From positions 1 to 37,515 of the forward strand of contig JASJDD010000007.1 in the NCBI GenBank assembly GCA_030065735.1: a DNA stretch of 37,515 nucleotides. Reading direction: 5' to 3'. This DNA comes from Crocosphaera sp. (lineage in GTDB: Bacteria > Cyanobacteriota > Cyanobacteriia > Cyanobacteriales > Microcystaceae). The notes beneath the pieces were generated by a model. It was not told where the DNA came from, made no database searches, and worked only from the letters and a program-made list of their open reading frames with translations. A program made the position numbers and the translations under genes. Below are positions 1 through 7,992 of the stretch, piece after piece (position 1 is the first letter of the stretch; each line of letters starts with the position of its first letter).

Positions 1-47
1 CCATTCGCAGATATATGGAAGAACAGCGGCATCATGATACCACTTAA
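1..47 (+). CDS. possible 3' end of a truncated upstream ORF
   Basis: Frame 3 stays open from the window edge and ends IRRYMEEQRHHDTT-stop. The basic ending and the IS200/IS605-like hairpins directly downstream suggest the C-terminus of a TnpA-type transposase. Only 14 residues are visible and the other forward frames also stop nearby, so this is a weak call. Confidence 0.25.
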   Translation, partial: IRRYMEEQRHHDTT

Positions 48-71
48 TGCCTTCTCATTAACCGATGTTCA

Positions 72-133
72 CGGCTAATAAATTAGCCGAGTCGCGCTTC
101 ATCTCCTACTTGAAAGATAGGAGTTTTTGCGCT
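72..133 (+). mobile_element. IS200/IS605-like terminal hairpins
   Basis: Two hairpins lie in tandem. A perfect inverted repeat, CGGCTAAT/ATTAGCCG, spans 72-89. A CTCCTA/TAGGAG stem with a 9-nt loop follows at 103-123, then a T-run (124-128), all inside GCGC...GCGC flanks (94-133). From memory this resembles right ends of cyanobacterial IS200/IS605 elements. The second hairpin would also serve as a rho-independent terminator. No element boundary could be confirmed. Confidence 0.4.
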
Positions 134-283
134 CCCGTGTTTCATTATAAGAGGAGGATGTTAGCTTTCGATGTATAACTTAAGGCCTTGGCAACACTCA
201 CACAGCTTTAGGCATAGCTGAAGTTTTGATGACTGATGCTGAAATTCGAGAAAATAGTTCCTATACTGTGTTCCATGACTCTG

Positions 284-330
284 AACTGATAACTGATAAC
301 TGTTCGCTGATAACTGTTCACTGTTCACTA
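284..330. repeat. ACTGATAACTG / ACTGTTCACTG tandem repeat
   Basis: Short tandem units (GATAACT, GTTCACT) of a family that recurs at 6779-6805, 13366-13426, 14737-14762 and 37305-37338. This copy contains the stop codon of coaBC and encodes its last residues (SSEQ). Confidence 0.8.
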
Positions 331-1547
331 CTGACTCCTCTAATTTTTACAAAGTCTAATAATCGATGAGCTAATTCTAATTTAGAACAAGAATCTATAA
401 TTTTTTGTTGTTCTTTAGCATTAATAAACACTGCTTTATTCGTATCAGTTCCAAAACCTGATTCTGTCTGATCGACAGGATTAGCAACAATAATGTCTAA
501 GTTTTTGCGTTTTAATTTATCTAAGGCTGGATTAACAATATCTCCTGTTTGTGCTGCAAATCCGATTAAAGTTTGATGGACTTTTTTGAGACTCCCTAAC
601 TTAGCTAAAATATCAGTAACAGGGTCTAATTTTAACTCAGTGGGTAGGTCTTTTTTCGGCAATTTATGATTACTATAATGAGCGGGTTTTACATCAGCTA
701 CCGCAGCAGACATAATGATAATATCAGACTCCACTAAATGGGTCATAATCACTGCTTCCATTTGCTCAGCACTCACCACAGAGATGAGTTTATAATCGGC
801 AGATATGGGCTGTAATTCTGGGGCAATCGGTCCATGAACTAAGGTGACAACGGCACCCCGATCGCTGGCTGCTTGAGCTAAGGCTAACCCCATTTTTCCT
901 GTAGAGGGATTACCCAAAAATCTCACCGGATCCAGATGTTCTCTGGTTCCTCCTCCACTAATTAAAATGCGTTTGCCCTTAAAATCTTGTTGTCCTTGGG
1001 TGTAGGCTAAGGACTGTAATTTAGTGATAATTTCCGTCGGTTCGGCCATCCGTCCTGATCCAGTGCGATCGCAAGCTAATAACCCGGAACCTGGCCCGAT
1101 GCTATGATAACGAGTATTTCGCCGTAACTGTTGCCAGTTTCGTTGGATCACCGATTGTTCCCACATTTCTGTGTTCATAGCCGGTGCGAGTAAAATGGGA
1201 CAACGGGAGGCTAAGACTGTATTCGTTAATAAGTTATCTGCTAACCCATAAGTTAATTTACCCAAGCTATTAGCGGTTAGGGGTGCAATGAGCAATAAAT
1301 CAGCTTCTTCTCCCAAAGCAATATGTAAAGGGCGAGAATGAGGAGACTGCCAAAAATCCTTATCGGTATAGGCTTGATGCCGACTGAGGGTAGCAACCGT
1401 TAAGGGTGTGATAAACCGTTGGGCAGTTTCAGTGAGGATGACGCGAACGTCTGCCCCGGCTTGAAATAAAGAAGAAATAACCTCACAGACTTTATAAGCA
1501 GCAATACCACCACATACGCCTATGAGGACCGATTTAGACTTGAGCAT
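318..1547 (-). CDS. coaBC: bifunctional phosphopantothenoylcysteine decarboxylase / phosphopantothenate-cysteine ligase
   Basis: Makes 4'-phosphopantetheine for coenzyme A: the CoaB half joins cysteine to 4'-phosphopantothenate and the FMN-dependent CoaC half decarboxylates the product. At 409 aa it has the full fused length. The flavoprotein half (about 1-185) shows [10 protein letters not shown] at 10-19, a candidate catalytic His75, the PAMN motif at 122-125 and the active-site Cys159 in [12 protein letters not shown]. The ligase half starts near 192 with [15 protein letters not shown] and NPSTGKMG. The last residues are encoded by a dispersed tandem repeat that also supplies the stop codon, so the C-terminal tail may differ from close relatives. 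A soluble housekeeping enzyme; the family call is secure. Confidence 0.95.
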   Translation of the reverse strand: MLKSKSVLIGVCGGIAAYKVCEVISSLFQAGADVRVILTETAQRFITPLTVATLSRHQAYTDKDFWQSPHSRPLHIALGEEADLLLIAPLTANSLGKLTYGLADNLLTNTVLASRCPILLAPAMNTEMWEQSVIQRNWQQLRRNTRYHSIGPGSGLLACDRTGSGRMAEPTEIITKLQSLAYTQGQQDFKGKRILISGGGTREHLDPVRFLGNPSTGKMGLALAQAASDRGAVVTLVHGPIAPELQPISADYKLISVVSAEQMEAVIMTHLVESDIIIMSAAVADVKPAHYSNHKLPKKDLPTELKLDPVTDILAKLGSLKKVHQTLIGFAAQTGDIVNPALDKLKRKNLDIIVANPVDQTESGFGTDTNKAVFINAKEQQKIIDSCSKLELAHRLLDFVKIRGVSSEQ

Positions 1548-1634
1548 GATTATCGAGATAGTAAGGTCAAAAACCTGGCTTGTTAAAGTAAAAAGCTTTC
1601 AGAACAAGGCATAAATCCCTGTTACAAAAACAAT

Positions 1635-1719
1635 TTCTGTGCGATAGCGCCGGAGCGCAGCGAGGAACTTCTGACTTCTGTGCGATAGCGCCGGAACGCA
1701 GTGAGGAACTTCTGACTTC
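1635..1719 (-). repeat. dispersed GAAGTCAGAAGTTCCTCACTC-type repeat, two units
   Basis: Two near-identical units, each with GTGCGATAGCGCCGG, GAGGAACTTC and TGACTTC on the plus strand. The block ends 1 nt from the stop codon of the DUF2555 gene (1721-1723). Related copies lie at 10224-10290, 29582-29629 and 36571-36658. An apparent 93-codon minus-strand ORF here is made largely of repeat sequence and is not called. Confidence 0.85.
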
Positions 1720-1720
1720 A

Positions 1721-1933
1721 TTAAGCTTCGTCATAAGCTTCGATATCGAGCAAGTATAAATAAGGTTCTGCGAGGTCTTGGCGTTGGAAGGCGATCGCTC
1801 GTAATGTGTGCCAATCTTTGAGAGCTTCAAAGGGATTGGTATAATCATCTTGTTCGAGTCGCCCTGCCAGATTCGCTACATCTTGCTCTGTGAACTTAGA
1901 AATGTCTTGTCCTGTCAAACTTAAGGTTGTCAT
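1721..1933 (-). CDS. DUF2555 family protein
   Basis: A 70-aa acidic soluble protein with no signal peptide or membrane segment. It starts MTTLSLTGQDISKF and ends LYLLDIEAYDEA, which I recognise as the small cyanobacterial family DUF2555, of unknown function. The ATG follows a GGAGGTGCGGG Shine-Dalgarno region about 5 nt upstream, supporting this start. Codirectional with coaBC but separated from it by about 170 bp of repeats, so probably a separate transcript. Confidence 0.8.
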   Translation of the reverse strand: MTTLSLTGQDISKFTEQDVANLAGRLEQDDYTNPFEALKDWHTLRAIAFQRQDLAEPYLYLLDIEAYDEA

Positions 1934-2431
1934 CCCGCACCTCCTCTGACGTTGCTAATTCTCCCGTCTTTCCCATTGTACCCTTATCTTTCCTCAATCT
2001 TAGCTTTATTTCAATTAATCTTATTGTTTCTTATTTTGCTAGGTTGTCTACAATTTTAACCTTTTCTTATTTTACATAATTAATACTTATAATCTCACCA
2101 GATTAGTTGATTTATTTCGATTGATTAATATTGTTACATAACTAAATGTATAAGAATTATTATCAATAATTTACGAGTTTGCGCCATTTTATGCTATTGT
2201 AGTGATGCTAAAAATCTACAGTATGTTTGTCTACAAATCATTTAATTCTCTGCAAGCTAGATAATACGTAGGACAGGAGTTGCGAATATGGGAGATCACT
2301 GACTTAAATTGACAAAATTCGATTTATTTTGAGCGTCTGTACTAAAAATAATATGTACTTTCATGAAGCAGTTTGACAAAATTGCGTAAATATGTATAGT
2401 TATCTAACTACTTATGATTTAGGCTAAAATT
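1934..2431 (+). promoter_or_regulatory. AT-rich divergent intergenic region with promoter for the Uma2 gene
   Basis: About 500 bp without an ORF. A good sigma70-type promoter points to the Uma2 gene: TTGACA at 2373-2378, a 16-nt spacer, and TATAGT at 2395-2400, 31 nt before the start codon. Another TTGACA lies near 2309. The remainder is very AT-rich and must also carry the DUF2555 promoter on the minus strand. No RNA or protein feature was recognised. Confidence 0.55.
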
Positions 2432-3082
2432 ATGGTTGCTTTACAGCTAAAACAGTTAACTGTTCCCTCTGGTCAAAAAGTAATTTTTTCCCCAATTAGT
2501 TGGGCCGACTTTGAAGAAATTTTGACAGAATTAGGAGAAAATAGAGCTTTACGCCTAGCTTATGACCATGAAACCTTAGAAATGATGACCCCTTTACCCG
2601 AACATGAAGATAATAAAGAAATTCTTGGTGATTTAATTAAAATTATTTTAGAAGAACTCAATAAAGAATTTAGAACACTGGGTTCTACTACGTTTAAACA
2701 CCCTAGACTGGGTAAAGGAATAGAACCGGATCAGTGCTTTTATATTGAAAACGAAGCTAAAATTAGAGGGAAAAACCGCCTTGATCTAACGGTTGATCCA
2801 CCCCCAGACTTAGCCATTGAAATTGATATCACCTCTCGAACCTATCCTGATACTTACGCTGCTTTAGGTGTCCCTGAATTATGGCGATTGCAAGAAGATG
2901 CTTTGCAAATTAATATCTTAGAAAAAGGTCAATATCGAGAAGTCAAAACAAGTCCCAATTTCCCAAATATTCCCCTTAATTATTTAGTTGATTGTCTCAA
3001 ACAAAGTCGTATTATTGGTAGAAATCAAGTCATAAAAGCGTTCCGTCAATGGGTTAAAGAACAATTAGACACTGTTACTTAA
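2432..3082 (+). CDS. Uma2 family endonuclease (DUF820)
   Basis: A 216-aa protein of the Uma2 family, PD-(D/E)XK-fold proteins that are highly expanded in cyanobacteria and of unknown biological role. Family marks are the WADFEEIL opening (about 25-32), HEDNKEILGDLI (about 58-69), GIEPDQCFYI (about 96-105), and the core PPDLAIEIDITS (about 128-139), with Asp and Glu as probable metal-binding residues. The LWRLQEDALQI stretch is also typical. It stands alone behind its own promoter. Its 3' end overlaps the convergent mutS2 gene by 8 bp. Nuclease activity is inferred from fold only. Confidence 0.88.
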   Translation: MVALQLKQLTVPSGQKVIFSPISWADFEEILTELGENRALRLAYDHETLEMMTPLPEHEDNKEILGDLIKIILEELNKEFRTLGSTTFKHPRLGKGIEPDQCFYIENEAKIRGKNRLDLTVDPPPDLAIEIDITSRTYPDTYAALGVPELWRLQEDALQINILEKGQYREVKTSPNFPNIPLNYLVDCLKQSRIIGRNQVIKAFRQWVKEQLDTVT

Positions 3083-5507
3083 AATAAGCCAATGTCACCC
3101 CGGAACCCCCTTCTTTTTGAGACGCTAACTCAAACTTTGCTATCTGAGGATGACGTTTCAAAAACTCATGAACTCCTTGACGCAACTTACCCGTACCTTT
3201 ACCGTGAATGATCCATAATACCCCTGAGTCTGTGGCTTGGGCGATGGCATTTTCTAAGTCGGCTTCTGCTTCAGCAACACGACTTCCTCGAATATCAATG
3301 GTGTTTCGAGAAGTGCGAATGACAGGAACATCTTTGGGTTTAGAAGGTTGCGGTGGCGGTGTAAGCGATTGTTTTTTCTCCTTAACCTTGGTTTCTACCT
3401 TTTGACCGTCTAATGACTCAATATCACTAAAAGAAACGGTCATTTTCATCAGTCCAAACCGTACCATTACCTCTTCATCTTCAGGAGAAATCCCTAACAC
3501 TTCCGCAGTTTGCCCTAAATTAGAGAGGCGAATTTTTTCCCCAACTTTGGGCTGATAACTTACCTTTGGTTTAGCTTTTTTGGTTAACTGACGTTGATTA
3601 ATATTGTCAATAGCTTCCGTTGCTTTTTGAGCATTTTGGCCTGTTTTTTTACCTTTTTGTAAATTACGAATTACTTGGGCGATTTCTTCTTTAGCATTTG
3701 CGATCGCTTTTTGGACTTCTAGTTCTTGATACCGTTTTAAGTCTTGTTCTCTCTGTTGCAAAGCCGTCGCTTTTTCCGTCACTTCCGTATAAAATTTCTC
3801 CGTTTCTTGCAATAATTTTTGGGCTTCTTGGGCTTTTTCTTCCTGTTGTCTGCGTTGCGCTTCTAACCCGGCAATGACATCGTTAACATCTTGAGACAGT
3901 CCCCCAATGCGAGTTTTGGCCTCTTCAATGATCTCCCCACTTAACCCAAGACGTTGAGCAATACTAAGGGCATTAGACCGCCCTGGAATGCCCCACAACA
4001 GCCGATAAGTGGGGGAAAGGGTTCGATCATCAAATTCCACTGAAGCGTTCTCAAAGCGCGAATCTTCGTATTTGAGGGCTTTTAATTCTCCATAATGGGT
4101 GGTAGCAATGGTTAACCTGGCATGATCCGCTAAATGATGCAATAAGGCGATCGCTAGTGCGCTCCCTTCGGCGGGATCGGTTCCGGCACCGACTTCGTCG
4201 AGGAGTATTAGGAAGGGTTGGGGAGGGTGGGAAGTTTCAGATAAAACTGTTCCTTGTTCCCTGTTCTCTGTTCCCTCTAAAGCTTCTAAAATGCGAACAA
4301 TACGACGAATGTGACCGGAAAAGGTGGATAAATTCTGTTCAATGGACTGTTCATCTCCAATATCGGCTAATATTTGCTCGAACCAGGGTAATTCAACTGG
4401 TTCTTTGGCCGGGACAAATAAGCCAACTTTGGCCATTAAGGCAGCTAAACCAACGGTTTTGAGGGTGACAGTTTTCCCTCCAGTGTTGGGTCCGGTGATG
4501 GCAATAACACGAATATCTGGGTTAATTTGTACATTAATAGGAACAACGGGTAATCCTTGTTCGTGTCTTTCTTGCCACACTAATAGGGGATGATGTAACT
4601 GTCTGAGGGTAATGGTTTCTTTGTCTTCGATAAATCTGGGGGCATTTCCTCCTAACCAGAAGCTATAACGAGCTCTAGCGGTGGCTAAGTCTAAAACGGT
4701 GGCGATGGCAAGTAAATACTCTAAGTCTTCGGCTACTTCGGCCACTTGTTCGCTTAACTGGCGTAAAATCGCTTCTTCTTCTCTTTCTTCTTGTCGCAAG
4801 TATTGACGGCGTTTATTGCCCATTTGCACGACGGAGTTGGGTTCAATGTAGAAAGTGCCACCGGTGCCGGACGTATCGTGAATAATCCCTGGAATTTGCT
4901 CTTTTTGACCTGCTTTTACGGGAAGGACAAAGCGATCGCCTCGTTGAGTGATTACCGTTTCTTGCATCGCTGCTCCTTTTTGCTGCATAATATTTTGCAG
5001 TTTCTGATAGATGCGATCCCTAATTTCCTTAAGGTTATGACGGATTTCTCCGAGTTTGGGACTGGCACGATCAGCCACTTTTCCAGCTTCGTCGATGCAG
5101 TGATGGATGGCTTTTTCGAGTTCAGGATAAGTCCTAATATCGGCTACTAAGTCTGTTAAAACGGGTAATTCTTCACAATCATCAATAATGCGTCTTAACC
5201 GTCGCATTCCTGCTAAAGTAGTGGCAATATTGAGTAGTTCTTGTCCTGAAAGACTACCTTTTAAGGTGGCCCTTTTTAACGAGTTTCCGACATCGGCTAT
5301 CCCTTCAAAAGTCCATGTTATCTCTAAATTTTGTTCTAAACGGTAGATTTCTTGAGTTTGGGCTAAAAGTTCTTTGCTTTCTTCTATCGTGGTGGGTACA
5401 GGCAAATTCCGCGCTGCTACTGCTCCCATTTTCGTAGCAGCGAAGGTTGCTAACTGTTGGCAAAGCCGAGGCCACTCTAATAAGTTTAACGTTTCTTTAT
5501 AAATCAC
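3075..5507 (-). CDS. mutS2: endonuclease MutS2
   Basis: MutS2 (810 aa) is linked in other bacteria to suppressing recombination and to rescuing collided ribosomes. Order of parts: N-terminal core and clamp helices; Walker A GPNTGGKT near 338-345; Walker B and signature LLDEVGAGTDPAEGSALA near 434-451; a long Gln/Glu-rich coiled coil near 520-640; and a C-terminal Smr nuclease domain with IDIRGSRVAEAE and WIIHGKGTGKLRQGVHEFL. It is slightly longer than usual because about 22 residues (near 410-431) with a repeat-like DNA sequence lie directly before Walker B. The ATG is preceded by a perfect inverted repeat at 5526-5544. Its 3' end overlaps the convergent Uma2 gene. Confidence 0.95.
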   Translation of the reverse strand: MIYKETLNLLEWPRLCQQLATFAATKMGAVAARNLPVPTTIEESKELLAQTQEIYRLEQNLEITWTFEGIADVGNSLKRATLKGSLSGQELLNIATTLAGMRRLRRIIDDCEELPVLTDLVADIRTYPELEKAIHHCIDEAGKVADRASPKLGEIRHNLKEIRDRIYQKLQNIMQQKGAAMQETVITQRGDRFVLPVKAGQKEQIPGIIHDTSGTGGTFYIEPNSVVQMGNKRRQYLRQEEREEEAILRQLSEQVAEVAEDLEYLLAIATVLDLATARARYSFWLGGNAPRFIEDKETITLRQLHHPLLVWQERHEQGLPVVPINVQINPDIRVIAITGPNTGGKTVTLKTVGLAALMAKVGLFVPAKEPVELPWFEQILADIGDEQSIEQNLSTFSGHIRRIVRILEALEGTENREQGTVLSETSHPPQPFLILLDEVGAGTDPAEGSALAIALLHHLADHARLTIATTHYGELKALKYEDSRFENASVEFDDRTLSPTYRLLWGIPGRSNALSIAQRLGLSGEIIEEAKTRIGGLSQDVNDVIAGLEAQRRQQEEKAQEAQKLLQETEKFYTEVTEKATALQQREQDLKRYQELEVQKAIANAKEEIAQVIRNLQKGKKTGQNAQKATEAIDNINQRQLTKKAKPKVSYQPKVGEKIRLSNLGQTAEVLGISPEDEEVMVRFGLMKMTVSFSDIESLDGQKVETKVKEKKQSLTPPPQPSKPKDVPVIRTSRNTIDIRGSRVAEAEADLENAIAQATDSGVLWIIHGKGTGKLRQGVHEFLKRHPQIAKFELASQKEGGSGVTLAYFK
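4213..4280 (-). repeat. in-frame repeat-derived insertion in mutS2
   Basis: The plus strand reads TTCCTTGTTCCCTGTTCTCTG and similar short GTTCCCT units, a low-complexity repeat style otherwise seen between genes. Read through mutS2 it encodes an Asn/Gln/Glu/Pro-rich linker (ENREQGTVLSETSHPPQP) between the helical segment ending RILEALEG and Walker B. Orthologues known to me go almost directly from one to the other. Confidence 0.6.
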
Positions 5508-5525
5508 TTTTTATTAAACGAAAAG

Positions 5526-5544
5526 ACTCATAGAATCTATGAGT
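5526..5544. promoter_or_regulatory. perfect inverted repeat upstream of mutS2
   Basis: ACTCATAG-AAT-CTATGAGT, two perfect 8-bp arms with a 3-bp centre, 19 bp before the mutS2 start codon. It may be an operator or a 5'-UTR hairpin. On the minus strand CTTTT follows it, so it could also weakly terminate transcripts arriving from msrA. Confidence 0.5.
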
Positions 5545-5642
5545 TAATTTTACTATTATGCTAATGGAATTCATAGAGATTCGTCAACTGAATCATGAAA
5601 GTGCAAAATAGGTTCTCCAGTAGTTATGGTGATAAGAAAAAT

Positions 5643-5783
5643 TTATACTTTAGATTGTTTTAATTTATTGATATTGATTTCTCCTCGAAGATGACTAATC
5701 GTAGCAAGAGAGAAACAGCCAGAATATTCATTTAACAAATAAATTCCTTCTTCACTGGATGTCAAAATACGTTCTTTTACCAT
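5643..5783 (-). CDS. small ORF of 46 aa downstream of msrA, possibly broken
   Basis: Reads MVKERILTSSEEGIYLLNEY and ends NINKLKQSKV-stop. It starts 13 nt after the msrA stop and looks cotranscribed with it. The sequence is protein-like, but I do not recognise a family and no clear Shine-Dalgarno is visible. After the TAA the same frame continues for another 23 codons (ending HFHDSVDESL) before a second stop, so this may be a longer gene interrupted by one nonsense codon. Function unknown. Confidence 0.4.
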   Translation of the reverse strand: MVKERILTSSEEGIYLLNEYSGCFSLATISHLRGEININKLKQSKV

Positions 5784-5796
5784 TAATCAAAATTTT

Positions 5797-6267
5797 TCAT
5801 CTAGTAGGTTTTTTTAGCTTGTTTTTTTTAAAATATTGTTGATGATAGTCTTCCGCTAAATAATAATCGGAGGCTGCCTTGATTTGGGTCACAATATCTT
5901 GATCATATTCACCAGAATTTTGCAGTTTCAATTTAGATTGTCTAGCTAGTATTTCCTGTTCAGAATTATGATAGAAAATTACGGAACGGTACTGCTCACC
6001 CCGATCAGGTCCTTGACGGTTTAAACTAGTAGGATCATGAATCTTCCAAAAGGTTTCTAAGAGGTTTTCATAACCAATTATAGTTGGATCATATTCAATT
6101 TGTACCACCTCTGCATGACCCGTTATTCTGGCACAAACATCTAAATAACAAGGGTTCGGCCAATGTCCTCCCATATAACCAACTGAAGTAGAAATAACGC
6201 CTTTTAACCGACGAAAAGCAGCCTCTACTCCCCAAAAACATCCCGCTCCAAATGTGGCTTTTTCCAT
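5797..6267 (-). CDS. msrA: peptide-methionine (S)-S-oxide reductase MsrA
   Basis: Repairs oxidised proteins by reducing methionine-S-sulfoxide with thioredoxin as electron donor. The motif GAGCFWGVEAAF at 7-18 carries the catalytic Cys10. SVGYMGGHWPNP, the TGHAEVVQIEYDP segment and WKIHDPTSLNRQGPDRGEQYRS are all classical. At 156 aa it is a compact form without N- or C-terminal extensions. One further cysteine pair (PCYLDVC) might be the resolving one; this is not certain. The gene lies 23 nt downstream of a small membrane-protein gene on the same strand, suggesting one operon. Confidence 0.95.
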   Translation of the reverse strand: MEKATFGAGCFWGVEAAFRRLKGVISTSVGYMGGHWPNPCYLDVCARITGHAEVVQIEYDPTIIGYENLLETFWKIHDPTSLNRQGPDRGEQYRSVIFYHNSEQEILARQSKLKLQNSGEYDQDIVTQIKAASDYYLAEDYHQQYFKKNKLKKPTR

Positions 6268-6290
6268 AATAATAAAACTTCCTTAATTAT

Positions 6291-6665
6291 TTATGTGCTT
6301 CGACGACCTAATTCATAAACACCGCAAGCCATACAAGCTAAAATACCCATACTAATTGACCAACTTTGACCTAAGCCTAATTCTACTCCCCAATTACATA
6401 ATCCCCCAATAATAAAAAAAGGAAGAATACTAAAAAGAGACGCATAAAAAGCATTTTGAGATTCTCTGGCTCTACGGGTTTTTTCAAATTCTTCTTCAGA
6501 GGTATAAAGCGATCGCTCAGCAAAATTAAACCAACGATTTAACCCTTCTATAATACTTTCTCTGAAAGAAGAAAGCACCAAATAAAGAGATAATGACCAT
6601 AAACAAGTTCCAGCAATGACAACGGTATCAATAGAAAAGCGAAAGGGAATAAAATCAATGACCAT
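6291..6665 (-). CDS. small integral membrane protein, family not recognised
   Basis: A 124-aa protein with three likely membrane helices: VVIAGTCLWSLSLYLVL (about 15-31), FYASLFSILPFFIIGGL (about 72-88) and WSISMGILACMACGVYEL (about 102-119). Between the first two is a charged loop containing EEEFEKTRRARESQ. It is followed after 23 nt by msrA. No signal peptide or catalytic motif was seen. A role near MsrA, for instance in redox stress, would be a guess. Confidence 0.7.
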   Translation of the reverse strand: MVIDFIPFRFSIDTVVIAGTCLWSLSLYLVLSSFRESIIEGLNRWFNFAERSLYTSEEEFEKTRRARESQNAFYASLFSILPFFIIGGLCNWGVELGLGQSWSISMGILACMACGVYELGRRST

Positions 6666-6901
6666 AACTAAATTTAAACTGTTGATTAAAAATGGATTAA
6701 CAATTTATAGATTTTAACAAAATTGCGAAAAAATCAGCAAAAATTTAGAAATCTCTGCCTCAATAGTAAATCCTAACTGGTCACTGGTCACTGTTCACTG
6801 TTCAGCAACTTTTGCCAAAAAGAGGTATGATAAACATTCAACATAAATATAGTCATATATAGTCAAATATGGTTTTTGGTCTTCAGAAAATTGAACCAAT
6901 C

Positions 6902-6931
6902 TTGACATTCTCGTACCTTGTTAGTTATCAT
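6902..6931 (+). promoter_or_regulatory. strong sigma70-type promoter of the M23 peptidase leader
   Basis: TTGACA (6902-6907), an 18-nt spacer, and TATCAT (6926-6931). The predicted transcript would start near 6938-6940, about 340 nt before the peptidase start codon. Confidence 0.6.
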
Positions 6932-6937
6932 GCGGAT

Positions 6938-7281
6938 TGATATATCCTCAAGAGTCAGTGATCTGAGTTCAATAGGGTGAGATTCCTGGACTGACAAGCT
7001 ACCTCTGGAAACATAAGAACCTATGTACAAGCCTCTGTATTATGACCAAGCAGAAATTGAATCAGGGAGATAATCTTCTAAGAGGAAAAGAAAAAGCAGT
7101 CCCAAATGCGTTTAATCGCTATGGGATAGAGAGGTGCGTAGTTCACCCGAGGAGAATCAATCTCTCAAAGTAAAAGCGAAGGGAATTTCTGCAATGAAAT
7201 TTAGTCTGTCTATATTTGACTATACTTTTACTAACTATCATGCTACCTAATGTCTATTTTTTAGCTTTACGGTGATTCGGT
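6938..7281 (+). ncRNA. candidate long structured 5' leader, possible riboswitch
   Basis: About 340 nt lie between the promoter and the M23 start without a sensible ORF. Several pairings are visible: GTCAGT (6953-6958) with ACTGAC (6991-6996), ACATA/TATGT around 7010-7025, and AGAG/CTCT across 7130-7165. GGTGAGATTCC, CTGACAAGCTACC, AAGCCTCTG and AATCAGGGAGA occur in that order. They recall the order of conserved blocks in cobalamin riboswitches, and GACAAGCTACCTC also recalls the 3' block of c-di-AMP (ydaO) aptamers. Neither family's consensus is truly met, so the class stays open. Confidence 0.4.
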
Positions 7282-7914
7282 GTGAGTGGTGTGATGATGG
7301 AGTGTGTCAAGTCTTCTGGACGTAAACTCAATAAAAAATTACTCTCTGTTGCGATCGCTACATTATTGCTTCCTGTGGGTGTCAATGGGTGGCGACAGAT
7401 TCCTTCTCAAGCGCAATACGTCCCTGCGACTAATTCCACCAATACCTGGCAATATGCGTCGTTTCCGGTGGAAAATTTCCAAACCTATACCTCTGGATAT
7501 GGTTATCGTACGTCTCCTATCACGGGAAACGCTCAATTCCATTATGGGTTAGATATGGCTGCACCGTTGGGGAGTTATGTGCGTAACTGGTGGGGAGGAC
7601 GGGTGGTTGCTCTTTCGGACCATACGGGTTGCGGGACCATGATTACCATTCAATCAGGACAATGGACTCACATCTATTGTCATTTGATGGGAACGGTGGA
7701 AGATAGTTCCCAAGGACGCTATTTTGTGGATAGGGAAGGGGGACTGGTTCTCTGGTTGGGTCAAGATGTCCCTGCTGGTGCTAGAATTGGTCGTGTGGGG
7801 ATGACGGGACGGACCACAGGACCCCATCTGCATTGGGAGTTGAAGTATCGGGGAGAATATCTGGACCCGGCTTTGGTTTTGATGGAGATGTATGGAGGTC
7901 AAGCGAATCTTTAG
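7282..7914 (+). CDS. secreted M23 family metallopeptidase
   Basis: Probable zinc endopeptidase acting on peptidoglycan cross-links in the periplasm. The N-terminus is a signal sequence: basic residues (GRKLNKK), a hydrophobic stretch LLSVAIATLLLPVGV (about 20-34), and a likely cleavage near SQAQ (about 42-45). The LytM-type core includes SGYGYRTSPITG (71-82), HYGLD (His87, Asp91 as zinc ligands), THIYCHL, and PHLHWEL (His182 and zinc ligand His184). The listed start is a GTG; GTG at 7291 or ATG at 7294 or 7297 are equally possible, as no clear Shine-Dalgarno decides. The long leader and strong promoter suggest RNA-level control. Confidence 0.85.
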   Translation: MSGVMMECVKSSGRKLNKKLLSVAIATLLLPVGVNGWRQIPSQAQYVPATNSTNTWQYASFPVENFQTYTSGYGYRTSPITGNAQFHYGLDMAAPLGSYVRNWWGGRVVALSDHTGCGTMITIQSGQWTHIYCHLMGTVEDSSQGRYFVDREGGLVLWLGQDVPAGARIGRVGMTGRTTGPHLHWELKYRGEYLDPALVLMEMYGGQANL

Positions 7915-7935
7915 GGAAATAAAAAAAGAAAACCA

Positions 7936-7960
7936 CCTAGTCTAGCACAAAGATTCTAGG
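7936..7960. terminator. hairpin between convergent M23 and PEP-CTERM genes
   Basis: CCTAG-TCT/AGA-(TT)-CTAGG stem with a 7-nt loop in the 78-bp convergent gap. There is no good T-run, so it is a weak bidirectional terminator at best. Confidence 0.35.
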
Positions 7961-7992
7961 CAATTTAACTGCAATTTTATCCTAAATATTAA

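Noticed and set aside
1567..1848. 93-codon ORF overlapping the DUF2555 gene
   Set aside because: It consists of repeat sequence and the antisense-frame shadow of the DUF2555 gene.
4157..4593. Plus-strand ORFs of about 90-100 codons inside mutS2
   Set aside because: Antisense shadows of a strongly conserved gene, with no ribosome binding sites.
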